From: Acanthaster planci
Lineage: Eukaryota > Echinodermata > Asteroidea > Valvatida > Acanthasteridae
Assembly: GCF_001949145.1 (NCBI RefSeq)
Contig: NW_019091381.1
Span: 2,155,579-2,219,578 of the forward strand
DNA: 64,000 bases
Direction of reading: 5' to 3'
In this document: piece by piece, positions 27,501 to 42,700 of the stretch
How the letters are laid out: each line of letters begins with the position of its first letter
How positions within the stretch are numbered: the first letter of the stretch is position 1
Made by a program: the position numbers and the translations under genes
The notes under the pieces: model-generated
Told to the model about the DNA's origin: nothing
Seen by the model: the letters and a program-made list of their open reading frames with translations, nothing else
Databases searched by the model: none

Positions 27501-27960
27501 TCATGTTTGTGTGCAAAAGAAATTGCGCCCACGATGATAAGTGGGTCCGCAGAAATGTTCAATACGTCGACACGAAATTGCGTATACGGATGTGTGGCTA
27601 AGGATGGATCGGGAGTGAGAGTCCATGCCACACTAGTGCGGCTATAATTGCCTCAACAAAAAAACTTTCATGTCACCATGAAGAGAACGCGTTAAAAGTG
27701 TCATCTTATGTCTAGCTCAAATACGGTCGATACAACGTAAAAGTACAATGTACGTGTAGCCTAACCTAATACTAATTCATAGGCCTGCGCCTCCTGAAGG
27801 CATGGCAGGCGCACCAACAGGCATGACAGGGACAGGAATCGAATTGGAGGTAGATTTTCCAATGAAAATAAAACTTAAAGTAAAACCAGCACTTACAATA
27901 AGTACAGTCCTGCAAATCCTTGATTTCGGTGGGGCTGAGCTTACTGGAATTCTTCCCCAT
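6424..27960 (-). CDS. Neuronal calcium sensor protein, NCS-1/frequenin-like (5' four exons; 3' part outside window)
   Basis: EF-hand calcium sensor of the NCS family, normally N-myristoylated and regulating membrane targets such as PI4-kinase, channels and receptor kinases. Spliced exons 27897-27960, 10971-10995, 9308-9356 and 6424-6513 join in frame to 76 residues. Visible features: N-terminal MGKNSSKL, matching the family myristoylation signal; the CPSG signature of the disabled first EF-hand (residues 39-42); [11 protein letters not shown] (55-65); and VFNVFDADK (68-76), entering EF-hand 2 with loop aspartates D73 and D75. From memory, the length up to K76 equals that of human NCS-1 with no gap. 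The TYF, QQW and FVFNVFD motifs favour NCS-1/frequenin over hippocalcin/VILIP. EF-hands 2-4 were not found left of 6424, so they should lie outside the window. The start codon has a good context (gttaccATGG). Head-to-head with ALAD. Family assignment is firm; the exact orthologue is not. Confidence 0.9.
7731..7975. mobile_element. MITE-like element with GGGGCCAATTT termini
   Basis: A 245-bp unit with imperfect terminal inverted repeats. The left end is GGGGCCAATTTCATAGAGCT and the reverse-complemented right end is GGGGCCAATTTTTATAACGC. Internal inverted pieces (cttaagca, aagcaaggttttt) add to the fold. No coding capacity. It resembles the element at 35596-35853. The target duplication is unclear. 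Confidence 0.6.
8359..8376. repeat. Solo terminus of a GGGCCCAATTTC-type element
   Basis: Reads CAGCGTGAAATTGGGCCCC, close to the right end of the element at 35596-35853 (cagggccatgaaattgggcccc). No partner terminus was found at a sensible distance, so this looks like a remnant. Confidence 0.4.
8579..8592. promoter_or_regulatory. X-box-like (RFX) palindrome
   Basis: GTCGCCATGGCAAC is a near match to the RFX X-box consensus (GTNRCC...RGYAAC). It lies in an NCS-like intron. Known from motif form only; no evidence of use. Confidence 0.3.
9308..9356 (-). CDS. NCS-like gene, third coding exon
   Basis: Completes W30 and encodes [16 protein letters not shown] (31-46), which contains the CPSG motif that disables EF-hand 1 in this family. 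Acceptor tctgtag|g, donor gag|gtgaat. It has 49 bases: one base completing a codon plus 16 codons. Confidence 0.88.
9357..10970. other. Intron of the NCS-like gene
   Basis: A 1.6 kb intron. It contains a second X-box-like string, GCTGCCATGGCGAC, at 10296-10309 and no recognised transposon or exon. Confidence 0.8.
10971..10995 (-). CDS. NCS-like gene, 25-bp microexon
   Basis: Supplies the last two bases of F22, then DKKELQQ (23-29) and two bases of W30. The acceptor follows a strong pyrimidine tract (cctttccctatccag) and the donor is tg|gtgagt. The product [11 protein letters not shown] matches the family TYF..KE.QQW helix, and phases fit both neighbouring exons exactly. Confidence 0.85.
11965..12145. 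repeat. Foldback inverted repeat with nested inner hairpin
   Basis: The left arm includes ATGTGCTTGGCAAGTCTTAA (11997-12016) and the right arm (12094-12118) is its near reverse complement. Pairing continues outward through GGGAATA (left) and TATTCCC (right) and more weakly beyond. At the centre sits a second hairpin, TAATGCCC (12034-12041) with GGGCATTA (12055-12062). Probably a foldback or MITE relic; a structured RNA is possible but unsupported. Confidence 0.6.
12405..12836. mobile_element. Tc1/mariner-type non-autonomous element (MITE)
   Basis: A 432-bp unit flanked on both sides by TA. The ends are about 30-bp inverted repeats with about three mismatches: left CAATCATTTGCAAAAGTTTA, right (reverse complement) CAGTCATTTGCAAAAGTTTA. 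TA target duplication and this style of terminus are typical of Tc1/mariner. No transposase frame is present inside. Confidence 0.85.
15000..16960 (+). pseudogene. Decayed non-LTR retrotransposon (LINE), reverse transcriptase remnant
   Basis: A 5'-truncated, frameshifted element. Conceptual fragments include [15 protein letters not shown] (near 15040-15085); [20 protein letters not shown] (15539-15598), a typical LINE reverse transcriptase block; and a C-terminal stretch 16072-16581 with [20 protein letters not shown] and [13 protein letters not shown], typical of Jockey/CR1-type elements. The catalytic FADD-type block lies in decayed sequence (about 15800-15830), and stops and frame changes separate the pieces. 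A short A-rich tail with aataaatgta ends near 16960. It is interrupted by a hAT-type MITE at 15096-15216. Not functional. Confidence 0.85.
15096..15216. mobile_element. hAT-type MITE nested in the LINE
   Basis: A 121-bp insertion flanked by the perfect 8-bp duplication AGACTTAT (15088-15095 and 15217-15224). Ends are inverted: CGGAGTTGTAACGAGTCA on the left, CAGAGTTGTAATGACTCG as the reverse complement of the right. The interior is rich in GACTCGAGTC palindromes. An 8-bp target duplication and CAGAG-type ends are hAT hallmarks. Removing the insert and one duplication restores the LINE reading (V-I-R-L-I-S-D-L). Confidence 0.88.
17605..17848. mobile_element. GGTAATTCC family MITE, copy 1
   Basis: About 244 bp with terminal inverted repeats (left GTAATTCCAGAAATTAGGGG; right end, reverse complement, GGTAATTCCAAAAATGAGGG). 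The interior shares blocks such as gttcagaacacattttctaa and atttccaagag with copies at 25380 and 57631. No coding capacity. Confidence 0.8.
19407..19420. promoter_or_regulatory. Weak X-box-like palindrome
   Basis: GGAGCCATGGCAAC resembles the RFX site at 8579-8592 but the left half is poorer. Motif match only. Confidence 0.2.
22384..22404. repeat. (TACATG)n palindromic hexamer tract
   Basis: About three and a half units of TACATG in a row. Similar tracts occur at 14020-14120 (imperfect), 19682-19700, 25061-25110, 58393-58413, 58778-58790, 59562-59580 and 59856-59871. Each unit is self-complementary. The motif is scattered through introns and spacers but not exons. Confidence 0.8.
25380..25632. 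mobile_element. GGTAATTCC family MITE, copy 2
   Basis: About 253 bp. The left end GGTAATTCCAGAAATGAGGG is the cleanest of the family; the right end is eroded (ggactcctgcattgtaattacc). It carries a small internal (TACATG)-like insertion (tacatgtacgtgtag) not seen at that point in the other copies. Confidence 0.8.
27113..27123 (+). promoter_or_regulatory. YY1-like motif
   Basis: GCGCCATTTTG, preceded by GGC, matches the core of the YY1 site seen in many animal promoters. It lies 0.8 kb inside the first intron of the NCS-like gene. Motif match only; a similar string is at 60506-60518. Confidence 0.25.
27897..27960 (-). CDS. NCS-like gene, first coding exon
   Basis: Encodes residues 1-21 ([20 protein letters not shown] plus Y) and the first base of F22. 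The start ATG is at 27960-27958. The donor reads t|gtaagt with GT at 27896-27895. Gly2 and Ser6 fit the N-myristoyltransferase consensus. Confidence 0.92.
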
Positions 27961-28666
27961 GGTAACGTGGACAAAGTTCCTTCAGACTGTGGTGTTTCTC
28001 AAAGCATAATTTGACCCAGCCTCTCCGGTGGCCGTGTCTAGAAACATGACAACAATCACACACGTCCCGTCGCATCGGTCGCCATGTTATTCTGTCTCAA
28101 GGCAATGTCATTTTCACAACGTGGTGGCGCTATTCAAGATTAACGGTGGTCAAATTTTGTCACCGGCTCCATGCGATAATGCACACCGATCTCTATTAAG
28201 ATTATGCCCAAACCGTACCATTCCCAAACGAATCAACCGGATTCATTTTTAACTGGGCATATAGTTAATTTGCGCCAAAGACACTGGGGAGGGAAGTTTG
28301 CATTTAAATGGAAAAATAGTTTGGTTTTAATTAATGTGAAGCACTCTGCACGGCAGTGTTGAATCATGAGGGAACAAACTTAAAATCAAGCTACATAAAG
28401 TTAAAGTGACTGTCGAGTTTTGCCTCGAATCTCGTCTGTACCTAGGCTCTTCGACCTGTTTGCCAATCGACTGGTCTTCAGTTATTATGGGTTTGATCGG
28501 AAAAAAGGCTTTAGTATGCTTTGCTTGCCTTTTCCAAACTAAGCTTTTTTTATGATAACGAATAATTGTCAGAGTTTGATATTCCTTGTGGATCTGCGAC
28601 CTGGATTAGTTTTGAAAAGTTTTGGGGAATGCATGAAGGCTTCTTATCACCGTCTCACTGGATTCA

Positions 28667-28680
28667 CTCTAGAGGGCGCT
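28667..28680. promoter_or_regulatory. CTCF-like core motif
   Basis: CTCTAGAGGGCGCT contains the TAGAGGGCGC core of the animal CTCF site, although its upstream flank fits less well. Similar cores lie at 38449-38460, 38599-38609 and 30533-30546. Confidence 0.3.
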
Positions 28681-28799
28681 ACTTCTCTACCTGGGATTTT
28701 TTTTAATCAAGCGAAGCAGGCCGGCGCGGCGGCCGCCGTTGTCGGCGCGTCAGCTGTTGGCTGACAAGACAAACAAGCCGCGCGAGGAGGGAGTCTTGA

Positions 28800-28915
28800 C
28801 ATGCCAGTGGTGACCCCACCCGAGTGAAAATTTCCGGAAATTTCGAAGCTCTAGATATTGCTCTTCATATCCGGAGGATTTTTATGCACGGATCAGTGGA
28901 GTTGACATTGAAAAT
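28800..28915 (+). other. Probable 5' non-coding exon of ALAD
   Basis: A good donor (aaaat|gtgagt, GT at 28916-28917) follows a CG-rich start region and precedes the first coding exon by 0.76 kb. The left boundary is a guess. It contains an ATG at 28884 in a frame other than ALAD's. Confidence 0.4.
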
Positions 28916-29117
28916 GTGAGTAAGGTTCTTGTGAAGTTCTGTTTGCTTCAGCTGCAGAATCATGATACATGACGATGCAATTCCTTCCTGGACCATGGGC
29001 CAGGCAGGTGGCCGGCCAACATTAGCCTGAGTTGGGAGGGGCCGCGACCAGTCGAAGTACACTCAAATCAAGGCAATGGACTGGGAGTCGCCATACATTA
29101 CATTTAATGTCTTTAAA

Positions 29118-29414
29118 TGGGGAGTCGGATTGACGTCGTGGTTCTTTCCTCACCTTTCACCTCTGCTGTCTGGGTTCGAATCCTGGCCTGGCCCAGTCCA
29201 CATGTGGATTGGGTTTTCAGTCCCTACCTGATTCCGTGGGTTTTACCCAGAATATTCCTCAAGGGTTTTCCTCCCACCTCTAAAACTGTAACTGCTTCTC
29301 ATTGTCTCCTCTCTGCAGATTTCTTCAGGCTTGTGAGCTACAGTGCCTGGGGCACTTTTGAGGAATCCTTGGGGTCATTACTAGAAATATATAATAATAA
29401 AATAATAATAATAT
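29118..29414 (+). mobile_element. tRNA-derived SINE, copy 1 (TAA-repeat tail)
   Basis: About 300 bp in the ALAD 5' intron. It has a polymerase III B-box (GGTTCGAATCC, 29173-29183), a body shared with the copy at 44668-44909 (gttctttcctcacc, gtctcctctct, cttcaggctt, agctacagtgcc) and an (ATA)n tail near 29390-29414. Confidence 0.8.
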
Positions 29415-29685
29415 TGGGGAAGCAATTTAAACTGGTTGTTGATGCTGAGGTAAGAGTTTCATGTGGGAAATTAATCATCAGAAAGTGATAACATGTCCTT
29501 CCTCTAGTAGGCCTATAGTAAGAAGTTAAATTTAGCAGTGAAAATATTGAAGCATTTAATTTTCAGGTTATTCTCCTAGGGTTTATGCAGAGGATAAGAA
29601 GTGATGTCTATGTGTACAACTCTTCCCACTGCTAACATCCATTTATTAAATAATGATTTTTCTCACCATGCAGATCAGAGTCGCC

Positions 29686-34722
<5,037 letters not shown>

Positions 34723-35413
34723 AACGGAAAGAAAACTGGAACAAGATTAAGTCTGACAAGAACAAGCCCATCTCACACCTGTTAGTCTTCAGCCGTAAAT
34801 CGTAAACCTCAAATTGTAATCGTGTATCAAAATACAAAAACTTGATTCTACACACTACATGTACTTCCCAAAGCCAGTCATTTGAGAGTATTTGTAAAGC
34901 TGATCCGAGTGATGCATGTCAGCATAGTTGTTTGTCATAATACCACAGATCTGACTACGCCTCCATGTCTTGCCAGTGTTTCACCCTACTTGTTATGTGA
35001 ACATTTCTCAAAGTTTCAGAAGTAACCGACAGATGCAATATACCATGTTGAAATCTCACCAGCCATCTGTTTCTGGGCTAGGGTGCAACGTACGCCTTTG
35101 AATGGGAAAGTGGGCCCGGTGGTATTCTGTGGCATCGCTAAGCACTTTCTCTCTTCAAATGCCAAAAAGCTTACCTTTTTGGCATCGTGATAAGTACATG
35201 TAAATGTTGCTTGCAGCAGGGTGTAAGAAATCTTGAGGTATTTGCTAGGTTAAGCATTCCAAAACACTTCTGAGGTATGTCGTCCGGGGAAATGCCATGA
35301 AATTTCGTCTAGCCCGTTCCAATGAGAGACACTAGTTTTGAGACATTGAAACCTACAATCGAGAAATGGTTCCAGTACATTGCACACTTAATCATTTTGC
35401 AGCATAATACAGC

Positions 35414-35419
35414 AATAAA
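35414..35419 (+). terminator. ALAD: Candidate ALAD poly(A) signal
   Basis: AATAAA 692 bases after the ALAD stop codon. Other AATAAA hexamers follow further downstream (near 36900 and 37305), so the true site is uncertain. Confidence 0.4.
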
Positions 35420-35595
35420 AGAATGGCTTCTAACAAAGGAGTGTAATCCATTCCATGTTGACCTTTCGTCGATAAACATTTAGGAACTTAATTTACAATC
35501 CATTCTTTTTAAACTCGGTCCAATATCAACAATACTTTTTGGTTATATGTCATGGCTTTCTTATCCATACCTGTGATATACTAGACTGTAGACCA

Positions 35596-35853
35596 GGGCC
35601 CAATTTCACGGAGCTGTCCAACAGCAGAAAAGTAGTGCTTACTATAGCACTATTTCACGGCGGTGCTTGGCGTGGTTGTGCTAAAGGTTGCGCGCACATA
35701 GAGATTTCTGTTGTTACGTCACCAAGTTTAAGCAGTTTGCCTCCCAAGGTTAACACGCCTTTGGCTGCACTTACTGCTTAGTGTCTCCGTGAAACACGTG
35801 GAGCGTCTGTTACCGTGAATCGTGTGCTAAGCAGGGCCATGAAATTGGGCCCC
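35596..35853. mobile_element. MITE-like element with GGGCCCAATTTC termini
   Basis: About 258 bp with inverted ends: left GGGCCCAATTTCACGGAGCT; right, as reverse complement, GGGGCCCAATTTCATGGCCC. Internal patches (cttagtgt/agcac, tttcacgg/ccgtgaaa) pair in inverted orientation. No coding capacity. Related in end sequence to 7731-7975. Confidence 0.65.
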
Positions 35854-37845
35854 ACACTTAAAGTGACTGATCTGTGAAACACGTAGTACTACAGATTTAA
35901 AGGGATGAAGCAATTTTTAAATAAGGAAAGTGGAGTGACTTGGTGTTGCCTTACGTAATCTTTGCCAAAATATTTAAGCTTTTCTATACTTTTGTGTCAA
36001 GAAACAAGTTGTTAGGAAAATGTGGAATGCTCAGCCTTAAAAGGCCAACCGTGTTTTGTCATTTTGTGCATTCCAAGTTCAGTGTCACAGATTTGGTCTT
36101 CTATACGTGCTGACACATATTGAAGTAAAGTTTGTAGCTGCTGTGTGTGTGTGTGTCAAGGTCCTTTTAGGAAATAATCCAATTTTGATATTAGTTCCTG
36201 CAACAGATACGAATGAGTAGTTTATAATTATGGGCAGCAATATGTATTCAAAGTGTGGCAATGTACATTTTATGGACCTTTGTAAATGTATATGTTTCAA
36301 ATGAGCATGCCTTCTTGAAAGGTTTTTCCTATTAGCGTACAAGTCAGAGTCTGAGCCGAGTTTCGTTCTCTTTGCATGCAGCTAAAAGTGACTGTGGTGG
36401 CTGTGGGCTTTTTCTGAAAGAAGTATTTTCAAGTGTTTTTTTCTGGAATGGAATAGTTGTCATGGCAGTGCCTTGCTTTGCCTGCCGTTTGAGCAGGATG
36501 TTGTGTGTGACATGAAGTGTACAAGTAGCTTGATTCGGAATTCAGTGAGGGAAGTACACTGCTGGCTAGGACCAGTTGTGCCCAAAGATCGTATAGCGCC
36601 GCGTTTGGTTCTGCCAGGGTTTCTAGTCTGACTTTGGAAATGCAGGGTTCAAAATCTATTTCAATTATCTTGCTTTTGGCTGACTGCTGGCTGCAGATTT
36701 ATTTAGGGTGTGTCAAAGTTTGGTATTGCTTGTAAACTTTTAGTGGGTGGTGACATCTATCATATAGTTAAAGTAAATTTTGAAAGTCATTCTAAGGTTA
36801 CAACTTATGGCAATAGTGATATTTTAAAAAGCATTTTAGATATGAAGTGCTCATCAATGCAGAAAGGGTCCTGTTGAGAATCCAATTTTATCAAGTCATA
36901 AATAAACATCCTTCTGTGGCTTTTTCGGGTGCTTTATCAATTTAACAATGGCAGACATCTTGTGAGAACAAAATCTATCCACATTGCCCACTCCATACGG
37001 TCTAAGCTTTTAAAAAATGTGAATGAAAGCCCAAGCTTTGAAAGCACCAGAAAGTTACCAAACAGAGTGACAAAGAAAACAGGAAACCAAAAAAGGATAA
37101 TGATTTAAAAAGTGCAAAAGTTATGGATACATCAGTAATGAAATATACGGTAACACTTTATGTATAATTTCAAACTTTTGAGTTAATCATGTTTTCAAAC
37201 AAACTGATTCACAATGGTTGGTGGCATGGATGTGAATAAATAATGGTTTGGATGGAGATGTCATTTGATGCGTATGACATGGTTTATATAAAATTCCCTA
37301 AAAATAAACCTTAAAAAAAAGTTCGAACATTGTGAAAATAAAGAAAATTTGGCCTGTTTGATTAGTATTAGCCAAAAACAGGTGTACCAACTGTTCAGAT
37401 TTTTACAGTTTTAAGATTAGATCGGCCACACCATGCAACAAATACGGCCAATTAAAGCAAGTTGGAGAGAATAAAAGCTCTTTTCAAACTCACATCAAGA
37501 ATCATTTAAATATGTACGTTAAAACCCTATGGACAATATGATACAATAAAATCCAATGTACATGTAAGATGACCAAATAATTTGCAGCAGTGGATGAGAA
37601 CTTTAGGAAGAAAAAATATGTTAAACTTCAAGAGGCATTATTTAAGTGGCATGTCACAGCCAGACCTGTAGGTTTTAAGGTATCTGGTTTATTTGGATGT
37701 AGAGGGTCATGATGTTTATCTATTGCCGCCATCCCTGGATGCTAGGTGAAATCTGTGTTGGACAGATGCTAATTTTCAAGAATTTCTTCCATCATCACTA
37801 TGGTAAACACTGCACACAGATTTTTCTGGGAGCTTGTGCAGAAAA

Positions 37846-37940
37846 AAGTCACAAGCTGGCTCTCAAGTAGGGAATCGAACCCGCAACCTTGCTGATTACA
37901 AGTGCTGTCTTACCCACTCGACCTCCACACTCGCAAGGGT
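37846..37940 (-). mobile_element. tRNA-like SINE head or tRNA pseudogene
   Basis: On the minus strand an A-box-like ggtcgagtgggt is followed by an anticodon-arm-like cttgtaatc and a good B-box (GGTTCGATTCC, 37881-37871). The 5' and 3' acceptor strands do not pair, so it is a tRNA-derived repeat and not a functional tRNA. Confidence 0.55.
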
Positions 37941-38448
37941 CAGCTGTCCAGTTTGCATATCAAATTACAAAAGGAAGTACTGTTGCAGGTTTGAGATCTG
38001 TCCAAGTAAGCTTGCAAATACATGTAACTTCAGAGCAGTCCTTGTTAAATTATTAATGTACCTGCCTTGTACATGTATCATCTTCACTTTGGCATTATTA
38101 GCATGTAGGATTCAAGGATTTAAACGTCCTGAAAATCCATCGTTGTTCTTGTCAGAGGTCTCGGTTCACTTGTGCATTAAAATGATAAAATGAATACATC
38201 CAAACCTGGTTTTTTGTGAATTAAGTACACAAGATCTGATAACTATGGTTTTCATTACTGTAAACTAGCAGTGCCTACCAAAAGTTACGCTCACATAAAT
38301 AATATTTACATATTGTTACTGCTTTAACTTGAACTCTGACAAATTCCTTAGTTCATGAATTGTCTCAAATCACTGCACGCTCAGCACCTTTTCAAGGCTG
38401 GGTGGAGTTGACTTGTGGATGCTTCTATCCCTGATGGGTTATGAGTGA

Positions 38449-38460
38449 CAGCGCCCTCAA
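38449..38460. promoter_or_regulatory. CTCF-like core motif
   Basis: CAGCGCCCTCAA, a core-only match on the minus strand, about 140 bp from a second one at 38599. Confidence 0.25.
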
Positions 38461-38598
38461 GAGACAGGAATGTGAAACATTGCTGTGTTGTGTGAGGTGA
38501 GACATGTGCCATCTGCATGCTCCCTTGACTCAGACGTGTGCTATCCAGTCCAGACTGGCAATGTGCCCTCCCACACAGATCTTGTAATTAGACCAAAG

Positions 38599-38609
38599 AG
38601 CGCCCTCTA
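38599..38609. promoter_or_regulatory. CTCF-like core motif
   Basis: AGCGCCCTCTA (minus strand TAGAGGGCGCT), the same 11-mer as in the divergent promoter at 28670-28680. Confidence 0.3.
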
Positions 38610-38845
38610 CCATCCCTGCACAGAGCCCTTGCACACAAATCCATGACAACGCACAAGCTCCTGAAAATCTGCTCTTCACTGGTCATCCCACCTTCAACTG
38701 AGCCAAAAAGTGCGCCACCATGCTGGCGTTGACAAACTCCCCGGCCGAAAACCTGGCCCGAATTGAAAACGCTTCGACTGCTTTCAAGTTGCAGGTTGCA
38801 TGCTTGCAAGCATCTGGCCAGACCAGAACAGATGTTGGCCAAGGT

Positions 38846-38851
38846 TTTATT
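38846..38851 (-). terminator. SCAI: Candidate SCAI poly(A) signal
   Basis: TTTATT on the plus strand reads AATAAA on the minus strand, about 0.77 kb after the SCAI stop. No closer canonical hexamer was noticed. Confidence 0.4.
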
Positions 38852-39618
38852 GCCTGCCACTAAATGACTTCTGGTTTATGGCAAACAGGCCTCTCCTTGT
38901 TGGTAACCTTGAAAGTCCACTTAGGGCGTCAGTCAACTTATCCTGCAGCTGCTGTTACTGCTCCGATGTCGTCACCTAACTGCTGTCCAGAGTCGGTCAA
39001 TCTTTACCCAATCACGAATCAAGCAGCGTGGAAAAAAAATCCATGCATACCTCAATTTTACAACACCATACACAAACCGTGATGATGTAAACAAGATCGG
39101 TTAAAAACCCATGAAGAAAACCAATATGGTTGGGCCTTACACAGATGGAGAAATCAAACAGCACGGACTGTTTTTTTTTGTGGTAACCTACCGCTACATG
39201 TTTTGTTCACCTGAGGGAAGCCCGTGGTTGTCTCATCCAATTCCCACAGCTGCGTTTCACTGGCCCCTATTTACGGGTTGCTCGTTTCTTGACCATTCTG
39301 CATTAACCAACCAACTTGTAGCAAATGCTGCGACCCCCCCGGCAAGATGTGCACGGTGCAACTCTACAATCCATAGTTCAAACTCTCGGCATACCTGATG
39401 CCATATTAGCCTATTACAGTGACTACTCTCGTCACCCTCTGCATGACAGTGCATGGTACTCTCGACACAGGCAAGTAAGCTGCACCACGCAAACCACTCC
39501 AAAGACTTTCTTACACACAGATGTGATCTAGAATACAAAAAAACAACACTCAATGCCTGCATTGAAAAGTCCTCCGTGAAAGTTCCACCCTTTCGGTTTC
39601 GAATCCGGCGGTTTCTGT

Positions 39619-39762
39619 TCAGTCTGTTTCACTGACATCCAGAAAGAGCGGCCGGACATCCAGCATAGAGGCTAGCTCCAGCACGTGCTTATGCAGGGCC
39701 TTACACTCCAGGATATCGTGCCCACGCAGCTCGGGGTGAATCTGGGGGTAGAAGCTGTCGTC
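39619..39762 (-). CDS. SCAI: SCAI last exon
   Basis: Encodes DDSFYPQIHPELRGHDILEC, then KALHKHVLELASMLDV and the tail RPLFLDVSETD before TGA (39621-39619). Acceptor cctgcag|gac. Confidence 0.97.
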   Translation of the reverse strand, partial: DDSFYPQIHPELRGHDILECKALHKHVLELASMLDVRPLFLDVSETD

Positions 39763-42700
39763 CTGCAGGAAAGCGGAGAAGCACAAAAAGACACTTTGAC
39801 TTTTGGGGGTACTGATGCCTGTCGCTGTCTGCAGGCATGAAGTCAGGTCTCCAGTCAAGGTCAGACAAAAAGTGCTTGTGTCCCTAAGCAAGGCAGTTTG
39901 TAGCAATTGGTAACAATGTGCTTGTCTCCAGCAATCACACAAACCAACAGTGCTGGGAACCTGTCCTAAATATGACACTAGGCAAATTGGAAGCAACCTG
40001 ATGCATGTTACAGGGGAAAAAGAACCATAAATTCTGGGACACACTGAACTCTCTCACACTGAAGAATGGAAAATGCAGTTGGCACTCGTAACTGAATTCC
40101 CCTGTCCAGCTAGCGGAGAGGGTCTTACCTTGAAACCTCGATGGTAGCGCAGAGCAGCAAAGCAGAAAATGAAGCGCAGGATGAGAAGCCTCAGGAACTC
40201 GTCGCCGTAGAACTGCATGAAGACGTGGTCTGTCGGGTAAAATCAGAACCAACATTTAGCCTGTATCTTTGTGTTCATTTTTTGCCACTTTGTGGCCTTA
40301 AGAGGTAGCAATCTTATTACGTTGCCGTCGTTCTGAGCACTGAATCATGCACATTACTCTCAGGGATTCAATTTTCCATACATTACTCTTGAAGATCAAT
40401 TTTCTGTACAGTCCAACTTTTACATTAGACAGGATTTAAAGGCCTAGTGAATCATTTACACAGACGAGTGATAATGGAAAGTGGCATGCCGTGCAAATCG
40501 GCACATTTTACACACAAGGTGGAAAGTTGCCTCTTGTGTGTAAAGCATTACCCCGCGGGAAGCACTGACGGCACAACAGGAAGCTTTCATGCCGTGCCAG
40601 TCAAGACATGACATCATATGCAACGTGATTAGCCACAACATGCTGTCTCGAGACATATGTGAAAAACTGCCCTGGATTTCCCAACACTGAGGGTCGTCAC
40701 CCTATCGGGAATTTTGTCTGCTCTCACGGACAAAAGCCCATAGACAACTACTGTATTTCACCAAGCCAAATGCCGTAAGCGCTCATCTATGTAAGTGCAT
40801 CCTAACAATACAAAGATGTCCTTAGGGGCAAGGGTTATTTCTGTCATTTTTTCTTCCTGATGGACGGAGTAACAATCTCTCTTAAGACTGCTGATCCAAC
40901 CCACCGATGGTCTTGGACTTGCTGATCCCGGCTGCCACCTCACCCAGAAGCTTGTTGACCATGGCCTGGCAGTTCTCCCACAGCTGCAAGGGCACATCGG
41001 CAATGTCGCAGATGTAGCAGAACGCCACCAGCGGGGAGTGCAGGAACATGGTGAAGAGGTTGCCCTTCTGCGGGGTCTGGTCCTGGATGGTGACGGGGAG
41101 GGAGACGGGCGACATGAGGCAGACCACGGGCTGGCCGAACAGGTTGGGGAAGTTCTGGACGGGAGTATGACAGAAAGGGAGATGAAACCGTTAGGTGATT
41201 CAAATCCATTTGCATACAAACGTTGCTGGTAGGTGACAACTATTTTGTGAGTTTGAGCGTGATGGCTGATTTGATGGAACACTGGATTGGCAGTCTAGCA
41301 GTTCACGCTCAGGTTTAGTTGAAAGTTGGCAGCTAATCTTACCTTGAATGCATGGCTGTTGGGGCTGTCGATCACCAGGAACAGCGGTTTTCGTGTGAAT
41401 GGGTACAAATCACCTGGGTGTATACTGGAATGAAGAAATAAAAATTAACACTTGATAACTGCCCTAAATTCTACCTATGAATAAGCCTGTCCATGTCTGA
41501 CACCTTTCAATACTTGTCTAAGACTTCCATAAGCTATGACAGACCCTTTCTAAGGATTTTCCTCCATGGTGAACAGGAGTCAATCAATAAAGTAACAGGA
41601 TACTTCAACTTCAGCCACATATTTTCTTGTAAAGCATTTTTCAGCGAAGGAAATAAATACAGAGATTTTTAAAAAGGGACACCAAAGCCATCCAAACAGC
41701 CATCCATCATCTTTACTGCCAAAACTCTCACAGGATATTACGTTTGGCTGACATACCAATGCGTCTCCTTGAGCACGTTGGACCTCTTGATGAGCGGCTG
41801 GTCATTGCCCTCCCTTTTGTTGTTGGTGGCCACACCCCCCGAGTCAAAGGCCCCATCTTCTCCTTTGCTGAGACCCCCCGAGCCGTCCGCCGAGAGGTAG
41901 AGCAGCAGGGCTGCATTGGCTGGAAGCTCCTGATGAGGCACAACAAAAAAGACAGGAAAATCACAATCATGAAAAGAAATTGCTGGCAAATTCACGCTAA
42001 TTTAGGATGGTCCTGTCTGTGATTTTTGAACAATTTCGTCAAACAAAAACAGAATTTGTTGTAAAAACCAAGCTCCTTTCAGACTGACGAGAAATGACAG
42101 TAAAAAGGCTTTAATTCCCAGTTTTGCCTCATGCACAAACTACAATTATGTGGCACTCCAGGCACAATTTTTCAAAAAACTAGTTCCTCTTTCAAAATTG
42201 CAGTACTTCTTTTCACATCAGTGGGCCTCTTCTCATCCAAAGCATGACCAGATGTCTCAAACAAAACTGAACAGGCAGCCAAGTAGAAATGGACAGAAAA
42301 AAAATCCCACTCTACAAAAACAAGCTGCAAATAAAGACTGAATCATTACTTCAAATTCAACAGGCTCTGCTGTCTTATTTAATGATTCCTTTTGCCCAAC
42401 TGAAAATTTGTCAAACGGAGCCCGCCAGGCGGCACATTACCTGGCCTCCCTTCGGAACCAGGTTTACCATAATTTCATCAAGTCGAAATAGCCTGCATTG
42501 TTCCGCATGTTTTTGCAAGGGGGGGATCTTGCCAAGTGAAACGAATGGTGCTACAGACGCCCCGGGTCACCATCAAGAAGGTAGGACGCTCAGAAAGAAG
42601 CAGAACAAACAAATTAGCAGGAAACGTGTCTTGCTGCAGGGACCCATTCTCTCACAAACCAGCAGCTCGTTAGACATGGGGCTGACAAAACCACGTTCAC

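Larger units (their letters stand above)
10996..27896. other. First intron of the NCS-like gene (16.9 kb)
   Basis: The largest intron in the window. It carries a foldback (11965-12145), a Tc1/mariner-type MITE (12405-12836), a decayed LINE (about 15000-16960) with a nested hAT-type MITE, two copies of the GGTAATTCC family (17605-17848, 25380-25632) and dense (TACATG)n tracts, notably near 14020-14120, 19180-19320 and 22384-22404. About 20400-25300 has no recognised gene or transposon. Confidence 0.8.
27961..28915. promoter_or_regulatory. Divergent promoter interval between NCS-like gene and ALAD
   Basis: The NCS-like start codon faces left at 27960, and the inferred first non-coding exon of ALAD faces right and ends at 28915. 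The part 28710-28800 is rich in CG dinucleotides (ggccggcgcggcggccgccg and following), and 28667-28680 holds a CTCF-like core. Both 5' UTRs should fall here. No TATA box is evident. The sharing of one promoter is inference from layout. Confidence 0.55.
34723..39618. other. Convergent interval between ALAD and SCAI (3' UTRs and spacer)
   Basis: Holds the 3' UTRs of both genes, candidate poly(A) signals, an inverted-repeat element (35596-35853), a tRNA-like SINE head (37846-37940) and two CTCF-like cores (38449-38460, 38599-38609). No further exons recognised. Confidence 0.7.

Noticed and set aside
36140-36160. Short (GT)n run
   Set aside because: An ordinary short dinucleotide run without further structure.
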